This document shows positions 28,328 to 36,896 of a stretch of 64,000 bases of DNA, one piece after another; position 1 is the stretch's first letter; each line of letters opens with the position of its first letter. Location of the stretch: positions 846,001 through 910,000 of the forward strand of contig NZ_JAAFYS010000001.1 in the NCBI RefSeq assembly GCF_012070395.1, in the 5' to 3' direction. The notes under the pieces are model-generated. The model was not told where the DNA came from. It was given only the letters and a program-made list of their open reading frames with translations, and searched no databases. The position numbers and the translations under genes are program-made. The stretch comes from Pseudoroseicyclus tamaricis. GTDB taxonomy: Bacteria > Pseudomonadota > Alphaproteobacteria > Rhodobacterales > Rhodobacteraceae.

Positions 28328-30994
28328 TCAGCCCGCCCGCCGCTCCGGGTGAAAGCGGCTGGTGCCGGAGAGGGCGAAGCGGCCGGAGCGGACCTTCACG
28401 ATCCGCCCCTGCCGGAGCAGGGTGCCGAAGCTGCGCAGCCCCTCCTCGCGGGAGAAGCCCTCGGGCGCCGCCTCGCCGACGAGGCGCATCAGCTGGGGCC
28501 GGGAGAAATCCTCCGCTCCCTCGATCTGCGCCGTGTAGGCGGCGGCGGCCTCCAGGAGGTCGGAGAGCGATTCGGCGCCGGCCTCGGCGGCATAGGCGGG
28601 GAAGCTCTCCTCCGCCTCGGCCTCCTGCGGCTGCGGCGCGGGGCGGGGCGGCTCGACGCTCTCCCCCGGCATGACACGGCGCGGGCGCACCGGGGCGGCG
28701 GGGCTGGCCTCGGCCGTGCCCCGGCTCTCCGCGGTGTCGACCCGCTGCGAGGCGACGAGCTTCAGGGGCGCGGTGCGCGGCCGCTCCGACGGCTGGTCGG
28801 CGCGGACGGGGCGGCGCGGGCGCACCACCTGGTCGAGATCGTCGCGGAAGGCGGCGAGCTTGCCCTCACGCCCATCCCCCTCGCCGAGCCGGCGGGCGGC
28901 CTCGGTGGCGGCGACGGCGGCCTTGAGCTGCGCGATGGCGGCGCGGCGGCGCGAGTTGCCCGGCTCCGCCAGCTGGTCCTCGGTGCGCGACAGGATGCGG
29001 TCGAGCCCGGCGCCATCGGCCTCCGGCGCGTTGGAGAAGGGGCGGGGGTCGTCCCATGCGGGGCGGTCCTGGCCGAGGGGATCGTCGCGCTCGGCTGTGG
29101 CGGGGGCGTCGTCCTCGTCGTTCTCGCTGCCCCAGGCCTCGTCGTCCGCCTCGGAGTGGAGGGCGGGGGCCGGCTCGGCCTCCTCGGCACCGGAGAAGAG
29201 GGACTCGCCGTCGTCGGCGCTCTCCTCGCCATCCCAGCCTTGCGCCGGGGTGGGCCAGGCGTCGGCATCGTCCTCGTTGTCGGAGAGGTCGTCCTCCGGG
29301 ATGTTCTCGGAAACCGGCGCGTCGGCGGGGGCGTCTTCGGCCATCACGTCATCAGACGGCGCCTCGGTGGACTCGTCCTCAACCTCCGGAGCGGCCTCGG
29401 CGGCCGGCTCGGGAGCCTCCCCGAATTCCTCCGCCAGCGCGGCGTCCAGCTCGGCCTCCCAGGCCTCGTCGGCCGATGTCGGGGTGGCGATCTGCGACGA
29501 CTGGGCGCGCGCGGGGGCGGCTTCGTCCTGCGCCCAGTCCTGCAGCTCCGCCTCGGCGGCGGCCAGCTCGTCGATGTCGGGCGAGGAGCTGTCGGTTGCC
29601 TCCGGCTCCGGCTCGGGCGCAGTGCGGAAGGCGGTGGGCTCGGGCAGGGGGGCGGGGGCCGACTCCGCCGCCTCGCCGGCCGCCTCGGCCATCGCGGCGT
29701 CGAGGTCGGCGTCCGCCCCAAGCTCGGCTTCCAGAGCTGCCAGCTCGGCGAGGAGGGCCGCCTCGTCGGTGTCGGAAAGCGTGCCGACGTATGGCGAATC
29801 GGTTTCCTCGGCGCCGACAGGCTCACTCTCCGGCAGGGCGGGGCCGACCTGATCGGCGGGCGCCTCGGCACCCGGCTCGGGCGCCGTTTCCGGCGCTTCG
29901 GGGGCCGAGGGCTCGGTGGTCGCCTCGAACGGGCCCTGCTCGACGGGCGCCGGGGCATGGTCGTAATCGGCCTCGCCGGCGATGGTGTCGTAGGGCATCG
30001 CCAGTTCCTGCGAAGGCGTCTCCTCGACTTCGGGCACCTCTGCGCCGGCCTGCTCCGCGTCACCGGCGGCGAGCTGAGCCTCGAGATCGGCCAGCTCCTC
30101 GTCGGCCAGAGCCTCCTCGGGCAGGTCGTCGGCCGTCACATCTTGCTCGGGCGCGACCTCTTCCGCGGGTGCCTCGTCAGCCACCACCGCGTCGGGGGCG
30201 TCCTCCCCCTCGGACACGTCGAGCAGGAGCGCGACCTCGTCGGCCAGCGCCGGGTCGGACGCGCCGACCAGCGCGCTGTCCGCGGAGAGGGCCTCAGTGG
30301 GAGCGGTCTCGTCCTGAGAGACGGCCGGAGCCTCGGGCTCGGGCGTCTCTTCGAGCGCCGGTTCCGCCTCGGCGGGGGCAGGGGTCTCGGGCGCATCGTC
30401 CATCCCTTCGTCAGCGGAGACATCCTCCGCCGACCAGTCCCGGGCGTCTTCGGCCGGCACCGTCTCCTCTTCGACCTCGGCCAGCTCCGCCTCTTCCGGC
30501 TGCCCGACGGCCTCGCCGGCTGCGGTAGCGGCGCCGCTGCCGACGACGGCGCGAATGCGAGCGAGCTTGTCGGCGACGTTGCCGCCACCGGCGTTCCGCA
30601 GCTGGCCCGGGCTCGGCGGCATGGCGGGCGTGGCCTCCTCCGCCGGCTCCTCGACGGGGGACTCGGCCTTCACCTCGGGCTCGGCAGTCTCCGCCTCCGG
30701 CTCTTCCTCCGCCTGAGGCACCGCAGCGGGCGCGGCGAGCTGCGCCGCGCGCAGGACGATGCCGCCCTCCTCGGTGCGCGCCTCCACCCTCCGCGCGATC
30801 TCGCGCTCGGCGATGCGGGCGAGCATGTCGGCATCGGGCGTGGCGGGCTCGGCGCCGAAGTAGCGGTCATCGGCGGCGAGGTCGCGGAAGTACTCCGCGA
30901 TGGCCTTCATCGTGCCGAAGGAATCGTCGAACCCTTCCAGGGTGCAGCTGAATGTCCCGTATGAGACGGTGAGGATCTTGCTGGACCCGACCAT
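28328..30994 (-). CDS. Large acidic, low-complexity protein with conserved ends
   Basis: This 888-residue protein begins with a folded segment (KILTVSYGTFSCTLEGFDDS, then FGTMKAIAEYFRDLAADDRYFG). About 600 residues of Glu/Ala/Asp/Pro-rich sequence follow. It ends with a second ordered part containing RRRAAIAQLKAAVAATEAARR and a terminal domain with LRSFGTLLRQGRIVKVRSGRFA. No signal peptide or membrane segment is seen, so it is likely cytoplasmic and largely disordered. I do not recognise a function; the ends suggest binding modules joined by a flexible linker. ATG at 30994 gives the conserved N-terminus. It diverges from thiN. Confidence 0.75.
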   Translation of the reverse strand: MVGSSKILTVSYGTFSCTLEGFDDSFGTMKAIAEYFRDLAADDRYFGAEPATPDADMLARIAEREIARRVEARTEEGGIVLRAAQLAAPAAVPQAEEEPEAETAEPEVKAESPVEEPAEEATPAMPPSPGQLRNAGGGNVADKLARIRAVVGSGAATAAGEAVGQPEEAELAEVEEETVPAEDARDWSAEDVSADEGMDDAPETPAPAEAEPALEETPEPEAPAVSQDETAPTEALSADSALVGASDPALADEVALLLDVSEGEDAPDAVVADEAPAEEVAPEQDVTADDLPEEALADEELADLEAQLAAGDAEQAGAEVPEVEETPSQELAMPYDTIAGEADYDHAPAPVEQGPFEATTEPSAPEAPETAPEPGAEAPADQVGPALPESEPVGAEETDSPYVGTLSDTDEAALLAELAALEAELGADADLDAAMAEAAGEAAESAPAPLPEPTAFRTAPEPEPEATDSSSPDIDELAAAEAELQDWAQDEAAPARAQSSQIATPTSADEAWEAELDAALAEEFGEAPEPAAEAAPEVEDESTEAPSDDVMAEDAPADAPVSENIPEDDLSDNEDDADAWPTPAQGWDGEESADDGESLFSGAEEAEPAPALHSEADDEAWGSENDEDDAPATAERDDPLGQDRPAWDDPRPFSNAPEADGAGLDRILSRTEDQLAEPGNSRRRAAIAQLKAAVAATEAARRLGEGDGREGKLAAFRDDLDQVVRPRRPVRADQPSERPRTAPLKLVASQRVDTAESRGTAEASPAAPVRPRRVMPGESVEPPRPAPQPQEAEAEESFPAYAAEAGAESLSDLLEAAAAYTAQIEGAEDFSRPQLMRLVGEAAPEGFSREEGLRSFGTLLRQGRIVKVRSGRFALSGTSRFHPERRAG

Positions 30995-31137
30995 GTCGTC
31001 ACTCGCTTCTGATTGCCTCTCGGTACAGGAGGCCTGTTCCGGGCGTCCTTGACACGCCATACAGGGCCACGAAGTAGGTCCCCCATGGCGGATTTCGGGA
31101 CCTTTTCGGGGCAGTCGGCGGCGAATACGGGAATATT

Positions 31138-31830
31138 GTGGCAGGCTCCGGAGTGATTGTCAGCAGCGCACCGGTCACGCTCGTGGGCGGCGGCCCGGTG
31201 TCGGGGACGGCGCTGGCGGCGGCGCTGCGGCTGGCGCCGCGGCTCGTCGCGGCCGATGGCGGGGCCGACCGGCTGCTCGCCGCGGGGCACCGGCCGGAGG
31301 CGGTGATCGGCGACATGGATTCCATCTCGCCCGGCGCCCGCGAGGTGCTGTCGGACCGGCTGATCGAGGTCTCCGAGCAGGAGACGACCGACTTCGACAA
31401 GGCCCTGCGCCACATCGAGGCGCCGCTGGTGCTCGCGCTGGGGATGCGCGGCGGGCGGCTCGATCACGAGCTGGCGGCGCTCTCCGTCCTCGCCGCGCGA
31501 CCGGACCGGCCCTGCGTACTTCTGGGCGAGGAGTACCTCGCCTGCCTCTGCCCGCCGGAGCTGCGGATGGACCTGCCCGAGGGCTCCGAGCTGTCGCTCT
31601 TCCCGCTCGCCCCCTGCCGCTGTGAGAGCGATGGTCTGCTCTGGCCGACGGCGGGGCTCGACTTCGCCATCGGCGGGCGGATCGGCACGTCGAATGCCGT
31701 CACCGGCCCGGTCTGGCTCAAGCCCGATCGGCCGGCGATGCTGCTGATCCTGCCCCAGGTGGCGCTGGAGGGTCTGGTCAGGGCACTGCCGGCGTCGCCA
31801 GCCTGGCCGTCCGCCGCTCCCGCCCGATGA
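31138..31830 (+). CDS. Thiamine diphosphokinase
   Basis: This enzyme transfers pyrophosphate from ATP to thiamine, giving the active cofactor TPP. The 230-residue protein has ADGGADRLLAAGHRPEAVIGD with MDS after it, ETTDFDKALRH, and GGRLDHELA. All are conserved in the TPK catalytic domain, followed by a beta-rich binding domain. The start is GTG at 31138, or the GTG at 31153; neither has a strong ribosome-binding site. The last 53 bases overlap the 3' end of the convergent EamA transporter gene. Confidence 0.9.
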   Translation: MAGSGVIVSSAPVTLVGGGPVSGTALAAALRLAPRLVAADGGADRLLAAGHRPEAVIGDMDSISPGAREVLSDRLIEVSEQETTDFDKALRHIEAPLVLALGMRGGRLDHELAALSVLAARPDRPCVLLGEEYLACLCPPELRMDLPEGSELSLFPLAPCRCESDGLLWPTAGLDFAIGGRIGTSNAVTGPVWLKPDRPAMLLILPQVALEGLVRALPASPAWPSAAPAR

Positions 31831-32686
31831 TGTAGAGCCCGGCGCCGATCGTCAGCGCGATGCCTGCGGAGGCCATGGGCCCCGGCAGATCGGCGAAGAT
31901 CGCCCAGCCGATGAGCGTGGCGAAGGGGATCTCCAGGTATTGCATCGGGGCGAGGGTCGCCGCCGGCGCGAAGCGCAGTGAGGCGGTCATCATCAGGTGG
32001 GCGGCGGTCCCCGTCAGCCCCAGCGCCAGGATCAGCCCCCAGCCGGTGAGGTCCTGCGGGGCCCAGGCGAAGGCCCCGGGGGAGCCGGCGAAGATTAGTG
32101 CCAGCGGCAAGAGCACGACACTGGCCATCGCCCCGCTGACCGCCTGAAGCGTCACCGGTCCGACCTCCCGCGCGACGGCGCGGGTCGCCAGCATGAAGAG
32201 CGCGAAGATCACCGCGACCCCCAGCGGCAGGAGAGCGACCACCCCCGCCTCCCTCAGGTTCGGCTGCAGGACGAGGAGCGTGCCGACGAAGCCGACGGCG
32301 CAGGCGCCGAGGCGGTGCGGCCCGACGCTCTCCCCCAGCACGGCCCATCCGAGCAGCAGCATGAGGAAGGGCATGACGAAGGCGATGGCCACCGCATCCG
32401 CCAGCGGCAGGTAGAGGAGGGCCGTGAACATCGCTGAGATGCCGGCCACGTGCAGTGCCGTGCGCACCGCCGTCAGCAGCAGCACCCGCCGCCCGAGCAG
32501 CAGCGTGCCGCCGGTGAGCAGCACCATCGGCACCAGCACCGCCGCCTGCACGGCGAAGCGGATGGTGACGAGCTGGCCGACGGAGAGGCTGGTGCCCAGC
32601 AGCTTGGCCAGCGAGTCGCCGAAGGGGGCGAGCACGCAGAAGGCGAGCATCAGGAGGATGCCGAGGAGGGGACGATCGGTGGCCAT
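31778..32686 (-). CDS. DMT-superfamily (EamA) transporter
   Basis: This 302-residue inner-membrane protein has ten hydrophobic segments forming two EamA repeats. RLGACAVGFVGTLLVLQPNL lies at the end of the first, and FAPAATLAPMQYLEIPFATL is in the second. Members export metabolites, amino acids or drugs; the substrate is not predictable. Convergent overlap with the thiamine kinase gene is 53 bases. Confidence 0.9.
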   Translation of the reverse strand: MATDRPLLGILLMLAFCVLAPFGDSLAKLLGTSLSVGQLVTIRFAVQAAVLVPMVLLTGGTLLLGRRVLLLTAVRTALHVAGISAMFTALLYLPLADAVAIAFVMPFLMLLLGWAVLGESVGPHRLGACAVGFVGTLLVLQPNLREAGVVALLPLGVAVIFALFMLATRAVAREVGPVTLQAVSGAMASVVLLPLALIFAGSPGAFAWAPQDLTGWGLILALGLTGTAAHLMMTASLRFAPAATLAPMQYLEIPFATLIGWAIFADLPGPMASAGIALTIGAGLYIIGRERRTARLATPAVP

Positions 32687-32757
32687 GGGCGCGACGCTAG
32701 CGAATGCGGCACGGCGCGTCCATGGCGGGGCGGGAGGGGCCGGGGGGCGGGCGATAC

Positions 32758-32800
32758 CCTAGCCCCCGGCCCCCCGAACATCTTCAAAAGACAGCGAGAG
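32758..32800 (-). repeat. Family II-like repeat, diverged
   Basis: On the minus strand this reads CTCTCGCTGTCTTTTGAAG followed by ATGTTCGGGGGGCCGGGGGC, a diverged form of the Family II core and GC stretch. It lies between the host-attachment-family gene and the EamA gene. Confidence 0.4.
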
Positions 32801-32807
32801 CCGCCGG

Positions 32808-33260
32808 TCAGGCCGCCGTCAGCACCTTCTCGATCTGGTCGACGGGATGGCCCGTGAGCGTCTTCGGGATCTCGGCCACGATCTTCGATTCCACCTCCTT
32901 GTGGAGCTTGTGGCGCATCTCGCCCAGCACGACGGGCGGCGCGACGAGCACGAGGCTCTTGTAGACGCCCTTGTGGGCCATCTTGTAGAGCCGCTCGGCC
33001 ATCTCGTCGGCGAAGCGTTCCTTGGCGATGCGGTGCCAGTCGGCATCCTCGACGGCGCTCTTCTGGACGCGCCCGCCCCCGTCGTTGAGCCGGCCCGGGC
33101 GGTCGGTGCCCTGCTCGCGCGTCGGCGGGTTCTCCTCATGGAATTCGCGGACGACCTGGAGGTTCGGATGTTCCTCGTCGCCCTCGTTGCGGAAGAGCAG
33201 CGCCTTCTCGCCGTCGGCGACCATCACGTAAATATCGTGAGTGAGTTTCAGTTCGGACAT
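32808..33260 (-). CDS. Host-attachment-family protein (COG5622-like)
   Basis: This 150-residue protein has MSELKLTHDIYVMVADGEKA at its start. Internal DRPGRLNDGGGRVQKSAVED and C-terminal VAPPVVLGEMRHKLHKEV follow, as in the family named for Agrobacterium attachment to plant cells. The family's biochemistry is not established, and many non-plant bacteria carry it, so a host role should not be assumed. ATG at 33260 begins the conserved domain. It has no signal peptide. Confidence 0.82.
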   Translation of the reverse strand: MSELKLTHDIYVMVADGEKALLFRNEGDEEHPNLQVVREFHEENPPTREQGTDRPGRLNDGGGRVQKSAVEDADWHRIAKERFADEMAERLYKMAHKGVYKSLVLVAPPVVLGEMRHKLHKEVESKIVAEIPKTLTGHPVDQIEKVLTAA

Positions 33261-33348
33261 GGGTGAATCCTCCGTTCTTCGCGGTCTTGCGACCTTCGAA
33301 AGAGAGAACGCCCTCGGACCACGGCGCGTTCCGTTGCCCCAGCCCCCG

Positions 33349-33393
33349 TCTTTGGTCCTCAAAATCCCGGGGGTTTGGGGGCAGAGCCCCCAA
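33349..33393 (+). repeat. Family II intergenic repeat with hairpin
   Basis: The core is CTTTGGTCCTCAAAATCCCG, and the 8-bp hairpin is TTGGGGGC (33375-33382), loop AGA, GCCCCCAA (33386-33393). It lies in the 179-base gap between the serine deaminase stop and the host-attachment-family start, antisense to both. Confidence 0.6.
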
Positions 33394-33439
33394 CGCACTA
33401 ATGGAATGCGCCGCAGGCGCTCCGCTGAACAACCGGCCT

Positions 33440-34813
33440 TCAGCAGTTCGGCACGTTCACCGCGAGCCCGCCCAGCGAGGTCTCCTTGTACTTCTCGCTC
33501 ATGTCCCCGCCCGTCTGCCGCATCGTTTCGATCGCGGCGTCCAGCGGCACGAAATGCTGCCCGTCGCCGCGCAGGGAAAGCGAGGCGGCGGAGATCGCCT
33601 TGATGGCGCCGAGGCCGTTGCGCTCGATGCAAGGGACCTGCACGAGCCCTTTCACCGGGTCGCAGGTCATGCCGAGGTGATGCTCCAGCGCGATCTCGGC
33701 GGCATTCTCCACCTGCTCGGGCGTGCCGCCGAGCACGGCGCAGAGCCCGGCGGCGGCCATGGCGGAGGCGGAGCCGACCTCGGCCTGGCAGCCGCATTCG
33801 GCGCCGGAGATCGAGGCGTTGTACTTGATCAGCCCGCCGATGGCGGCGGCGGTCAGCAGGAAGTCGGGCAGGCGCGAGGGCTGGGCGAGCGGCACGTGCG
33901 TCAGCCAGTATTTGATGACCGCCGGCACGACGCCGGCGGCGCCGTTCGTCGGCGCCGTGACCACCTGCCCGCCGGCGGCGTTCTCCTCGTTCACCGCCAT
34001 GGCGTAGGCGCTGATCCAGTCGTTGATGATATGCGGCGGGGCGAGGTTCTGCCCGGCCTCGCGCTTGAGCGCCTCGTGGATGGCGGCGGCGCGGCGGCGG
34101 ACGTTCAGCCCGCCGGGCAGGGTTCCGCCCGAGGCGAGGCCCCGCTCCATGCAGGCCTCCATCACGGACCAGAGGCGGGAGATGCCCGCCTCCAGCTCCG
34201 CCCGGCTCATCCGGCTTTCCTCGTTGGCGCGCTTCATGGCGGCGATGGAGAGGCCGGAGTCCCCGGCCATCGCCAGCATCTCGGCGGCGCTCTTGAAGGG
34301 GTAGGGGACGGGCGGGCCGCTATCCTTGTCCTGCCCCTCCGCCAGCTCCGCCGCCGTCAGCACGAAGCCGCCGCCGACGGAGTAATAGGTGACCTCGGTG
34401 ATCACGTCACCCTGCGCGTCCAGCCCCTGCAGGACCATGCCGTTGGCATGGCCGGGCAGGGGGGCGCCGTAGTCGAAGCGCAGGTCCTCCTCGGGGTCGA
34501 AGGCAAGGCGGGGCAGGCCCTCGGGCTCCACCGCCTTGTCGGCGCGGATGGAGGAGAGCGCCGCCTCGGCCTTCTCCGCCTCGTAGGTGCCGGGGGTGAA
34601 GCCGGCGAGGCCGAGGATCGTCGCCCGGTCCGTCGCATGGCCGATGCCGGTGAAGGCGAGCGAGCCGTGGAGCGTCGCGCGCAGGCGGGAGACGGTGAAG
34701 GGCTGGGCACGCAGGTGATCGAGGAAGCGGGCGGCCGCCACCATCGGCCCCATCGTGTGGGACGAGGAGGGCCCGACGCCGACCTTGAACATCTCGAAGA
34801 CGGACAAAAACAT
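33440..34813 (-). CDS. sdaA: L-serine ammonia-lyase, iron-sulfur-dependent, single chain
   Basis: This enzyme deaminates L-serine to pyruvate using a [4Fe-4S] cluster. The 457-residue single-chain form opens [20 protein letters not shown], the beta-domain signature. Cluster cysteines lie in [18 protein letters not shown], and in GMTCDP and VQVPCIERN near the C-terminus. The start ATG sits one base downstream of the upstream GST stop, so the two are probably one transcription unit. Confidence 0.95.
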   Translation of the reverse strand: MFLSVFEMFKVGVGPSSSHTMGPMVAAARFLDHLRAQPFTVSRLRATLHGSLAFTGIGHATDRATILGLAGFTPGTYEAEKAEAALSSIRADKAVEPEGLPRLAFDPEEDLRFDYGAPLPGHANGMVLQGLDAQGDVITEVTYYSVGGGFVLTAAELAEGQDKDSGPPVPYPFKSAAEMLAMAGDSGLSIAAMKRANEESRMSRAELEAGISRLWSVMEACMERGLASGGTLPGGLNVRRRAAAIHEALKREAGQNLAPPHIINDWISAYAMAVNEENAAGGQVVTAPTNGAAGVVPAVIKYWLTHVPLAQPSRLPDFLLTAAAIGGLIKYNASISGAECGCQAEVGSASAMAAAGLCAVLGGTPEQVENAAEIALEHHLGMTCDPVKGLVQVPCIERNGLGAIKAISAASLSLRGDGQHFVPLDAAIETMRQTGGDMSEKYKETSLGGLAVNVPNC

Positions 34814-34814
34814 C

Positions 34815-35480
34815 TTACAGCGCCGCTCCTTCCTTGGGCCGGCAGGGCTGCGGCGCCGTGAAGGGGCGGGGGCCGAGCCCCTCCGCCTCGGCGACGCGGG
34901 CGGTGGCGGGCAGCGCCTCCATCCGTGCCGCCAGCGCCTCCAGATTCGGCCAGCCGGAGAGGGGCGGCCAGCCCGGCCCCGGGTAGAGCTGCAGCCAGCG
35001 CAGCTGCGGCGCGAGATAGCAATCGAGGAGGCCGGGCGCCTCGGCCGCCATGAGGGGGGCGAGATGCGCCTCGGCCATGTCCAGAAGCGCCGTCATCCGG
35101 GCCTCCGTCTCCTCCGGCGAGGCGAATGGGAACTGGCCGGGGTAGAAGCGGGCGCGCAGGCCTGTGTGCATCGTGTTGGAGAGCCAGAAGAGCCAGGTGA
35201 GCGCGGGGCCCCGCGCCGCGGCGCCCGGCGGCGGGAAGAGCGGCGCGCCGGTCTCGGAGAGCCAGAGCAGGATGGCCGCGGTCTCGAAGAGCGGGCCGGA
35301 GGGCGTCTCCAGCACCGGGATGAGGCCCATCGGGTTCAGGGTGAGGTACTCAGCCCCCCGCTGCGCCTGCGCCCTCCGGTCGACGAGGCGGGTGCGGTAG
35401 GGCCGCCCCTGCATCTCCAGCGCCAGGCGCACGGAGAGCGAGGCGTTGTCGGGGGCGTAATGGAGGACGAGCTCGGTCAT
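34815..35480 (-). CDS. Glutathione S-transferase family protein
   Basis: This 221-residue GST has an N-terminal thioredoxin-like domain (LVLHYAPDNASLSVRLALEM, NPMGLIPVLETPSG with the conserved cis-Pro, ETAAILLWLSE) and a helical C-terminal domain. The substrate is unknown. It is immediately upstream of sdaA with a 1-base gap, an association whose logic is not obvious. Confidence 0.88.
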   Translation of the reverse strand: MTELVLHYAPDNASLSVRLALEMQGRPYRTRLVDRRAQAQRGAEYLTLNPMGLIPVLETPSGPLFETAAILLWLSETGAPLFPPPGAAARGPALTWLFWLSNTMHTGLRARFYPGQFPFASPEETEARMTALLDMAEAHLAPLMAAEAPGLLDCYLAPQLRWLQLYPGPGWPPLSGWPNLEALAARMEALPATARVAEAEGLGPRPFTAPQPCRPKEGAAL

Positions 35481-35550
35481 GATGCCAGTTGATCAGGTGA
35501 GAGGGCGGGGCGCCAAGCGGAGACAGACCTGCCGGGAGCGGAAAGCGACG

Positions 35551-35904
35551 TCAGTCGGGCCGCGTGAGGATGAAGGCGGCACCGGCGCCCATCCCGGCGA
35601 GCTGCACGAGGATCACCCAGAGCGGCAGTCGGAGGATGAGGCTGAGCGCGAGGATCGCCGCCATGCTGGCGCAGGCGATGATCTTTGCCCGGCGCGGGAT
35701 GGCGCCCCGCTCCTCCCACTCGCGGATCGGCGGGCCGAAGCGGGCGTGGGAGAGGAGCCGGGCATGGAGCGCCGGGCTGGAGCGGGCGAAGAAGTAGGCT
35801 GCGAGGATGAGGAAGACGGTGGTCGGCAGCCCGGGCAGGACGATCCCGACGAGGCCGAGGCAGATCATCAGCCACCCGAGCCCGATATAGACCCACCGCT
35901 TCAT
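35551..35904 (-). CDS. YbaN / DUF454-family inner-membrane protein
   Basis: This 117-residue protein begins MKRWVYIGLGWLMICLGLVG and continues VLPGLPTTVFLILAAYFFAR, the DUF454 signature. Two more hydrophobic segments lie toward the C-terminus (ACASMAAILALSLILRLPLW). Function unknown. ATG at 35904 gives the family's N-terminus; longer in-frame versions read through the repeat region upstream. Confidence 0.88.
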   Translation of the reverse strand: MKRWVYIGLGWLMICLGLVGIVLPGLPTTVFLILAAYFFARSSPALHARLLSHARFGPPIREWEERGAIPRRAKIIACASMAAILALSLILRLPLWVILVQLAGMGAGAAFILTRPD

Positions 35905-36009
35905 CGCCCGCCCTCTCGCTGCCGGGCCGAAGTGGCCCCGGCCGGGACGGGCGTCAAGGGGTGGGGGGTGGTGTTGAGAGCTGGCGGCCGGTGGGCTCGC
36001 CGTGCCCTC

Positions 36010-36275
36010 GTAGGGTGGGTTTGCAACCCACCGTGGCCGACGTCGCCGCTTCTCCCCCCGCCCGGTACGCGCCAAAGGCGCAGGGCGAGCGCCTGTCCGT
36101 CCCGCGGGCTGGCGCTCTGGTGGGGCCTGGTGCGTCGCTCGTGTCGGGGAGGGGTGTGGCGGGCATAAAGTTCGCAGCGGCACCGTCGGAGCGCCACCCC
36201 ACGAGCCGGCGCTCGCCCTGCGCCTGAGAGGAGAGCGCCTGGTGGAGAAGGGGGCGGTGGGTTGGAAACTCACCC
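36010..36275. repeat. Family I composite repeat, copy 3 (subtype B)
   Basis: This is one of two head-to-tail copies in the 992-base gap between the YbaN-like gene and trkH. It is bounded by the palindrome GGTGGGTTTGCAACCCACC (36014-36032) and GGTGGGTTGGAAACTCACC (36256-36274). Outer arms 36076-36095 and 36206-36225 match at 19 of 20 positions. Hairpin I uses GAGCGCC 36087-36093 and GGCGCTC 36111-36117. A GGCGGGCATAAAGTTCGC spacer follows. Confidence 0.85.
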
Positions 36276-36291
36276 GACGGGTCTGGGTGCC

Positions 36292-36336
36292 CTATCGTCC
36301 CACCGGTTCCCATCCGGCTCGATGACAGCGACCGGT
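36292..36336. repeat. ACCGGT-flanked spacer repeat, copy 1
   Basis: CTATCGTCCCACCGGT (36292-36307), about 14 bases, then GATGACAGCGACCGGT (36321-36336) occurs after the first Family I copy. It recurs with a few changes after the next copy. The long-period arrangement shows that the Family I unit and this spacer were duplicated together. Confidence 0.6.
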
Positions 36337-36340
36337 CCAA

Positions 36341-36578
36341 AGCTCCTGCCCACGCCCGGTACGCGCCAAAGGCGCAGGGCGAGCGCCTGCCCGCCCCGGC
36401 GGGCTGGCGCTCCGGTGGGGCTTGGTGCGTCGCTCGGGGCGGGGAGGGGAGGGGTGTGGCAGGCATAAAGCGCGCCGCTCGACCGTCGGAGCGCCATCCC
36501 ACGGGCAGGCGCTCGCCCTGCGCCTGCAATCGGAGTGCGAGTTGGAGCGCGGCAGGTGGGTTGGAAACCCACCCTACG
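36341..36578. repeat. Family I composite repeat, copy 4 (subtype B, best preserved)
   Basis: The outer arms at 36370-36389 and 36506-36525 are perfect 20-bp inverted repeats. Hairpin I: GAGCGCC 36381-36387 and GGCGCTC 36406-36412, enclosing GCCCGC 36389-36394 and GCGGGC 36399-36404. Hairpin II: GAGCGCC 36489-36495 and GGCGCTC 36508-36514. The spacer has GGCAGGCATAAAGCGCGC. It ends with GGTGGGTTGGAAACCCACC (36555-36573) and CTACG. Confidence 0.88.
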
Positions 36579-36589
36579 TGCCGGGTGCT

Positions 36590-36634
36590 CTATCGTCTCA
36601 CCGGTGTTCCCCCTGCTCGACGATGGCGACCGGT
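36590..36634. repeat. ACCGGT-flanked spacer repeat, copy 2
   Basis: CTATCGTCTCACCGGT (36590-36605) and CGATGGCGACCGGT (36621-36634) repeat the unit that follows the preceding Family I copy. After it, about 260 bases up to trkH at 36897 hold nothing I can assign, apart from a TTGACA-like hexamer near 36860 with no clear -10 partner. Confidence 0.6.
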
Positions 36635-36896
36635 TTGAATTCGTCCCACGCGCTGCGACTGAAACCGGCGGCGCGGGTGGAGAGGGGTGCCGGGCTGAAA
36701 CCCGGTCGACGGCCCGGCCGGGAGGGCAGGGGGCCGCCGGATCGCGGCGCAGCCAGCCCACGCCTGTGAGCGAGGCCGTCCCGTTCCAACCACCGGCGCC
36801 CCCCACCCACGCCCTGCGCTCCCCCGGCTACGCCCGGCGCCGGCGATGCGCCGGTCTCATTGACATCGCTCGAGGGGCGCGCCAACGCTGCCGCCC

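Noticed and set aside
28349-30964. An 871-codon open frame opposite the large acidic protein
   Set aside because: The product is Gly/Leu/Arg-rich and motif-free. The minus-strand protein has ordered ends, a good start and a terminator, so it is the real gene.
32808-33260. A host-colonisation function from the family name
   Set aside because: The name derives from one early phenotype; nothing else in the window points to a host.
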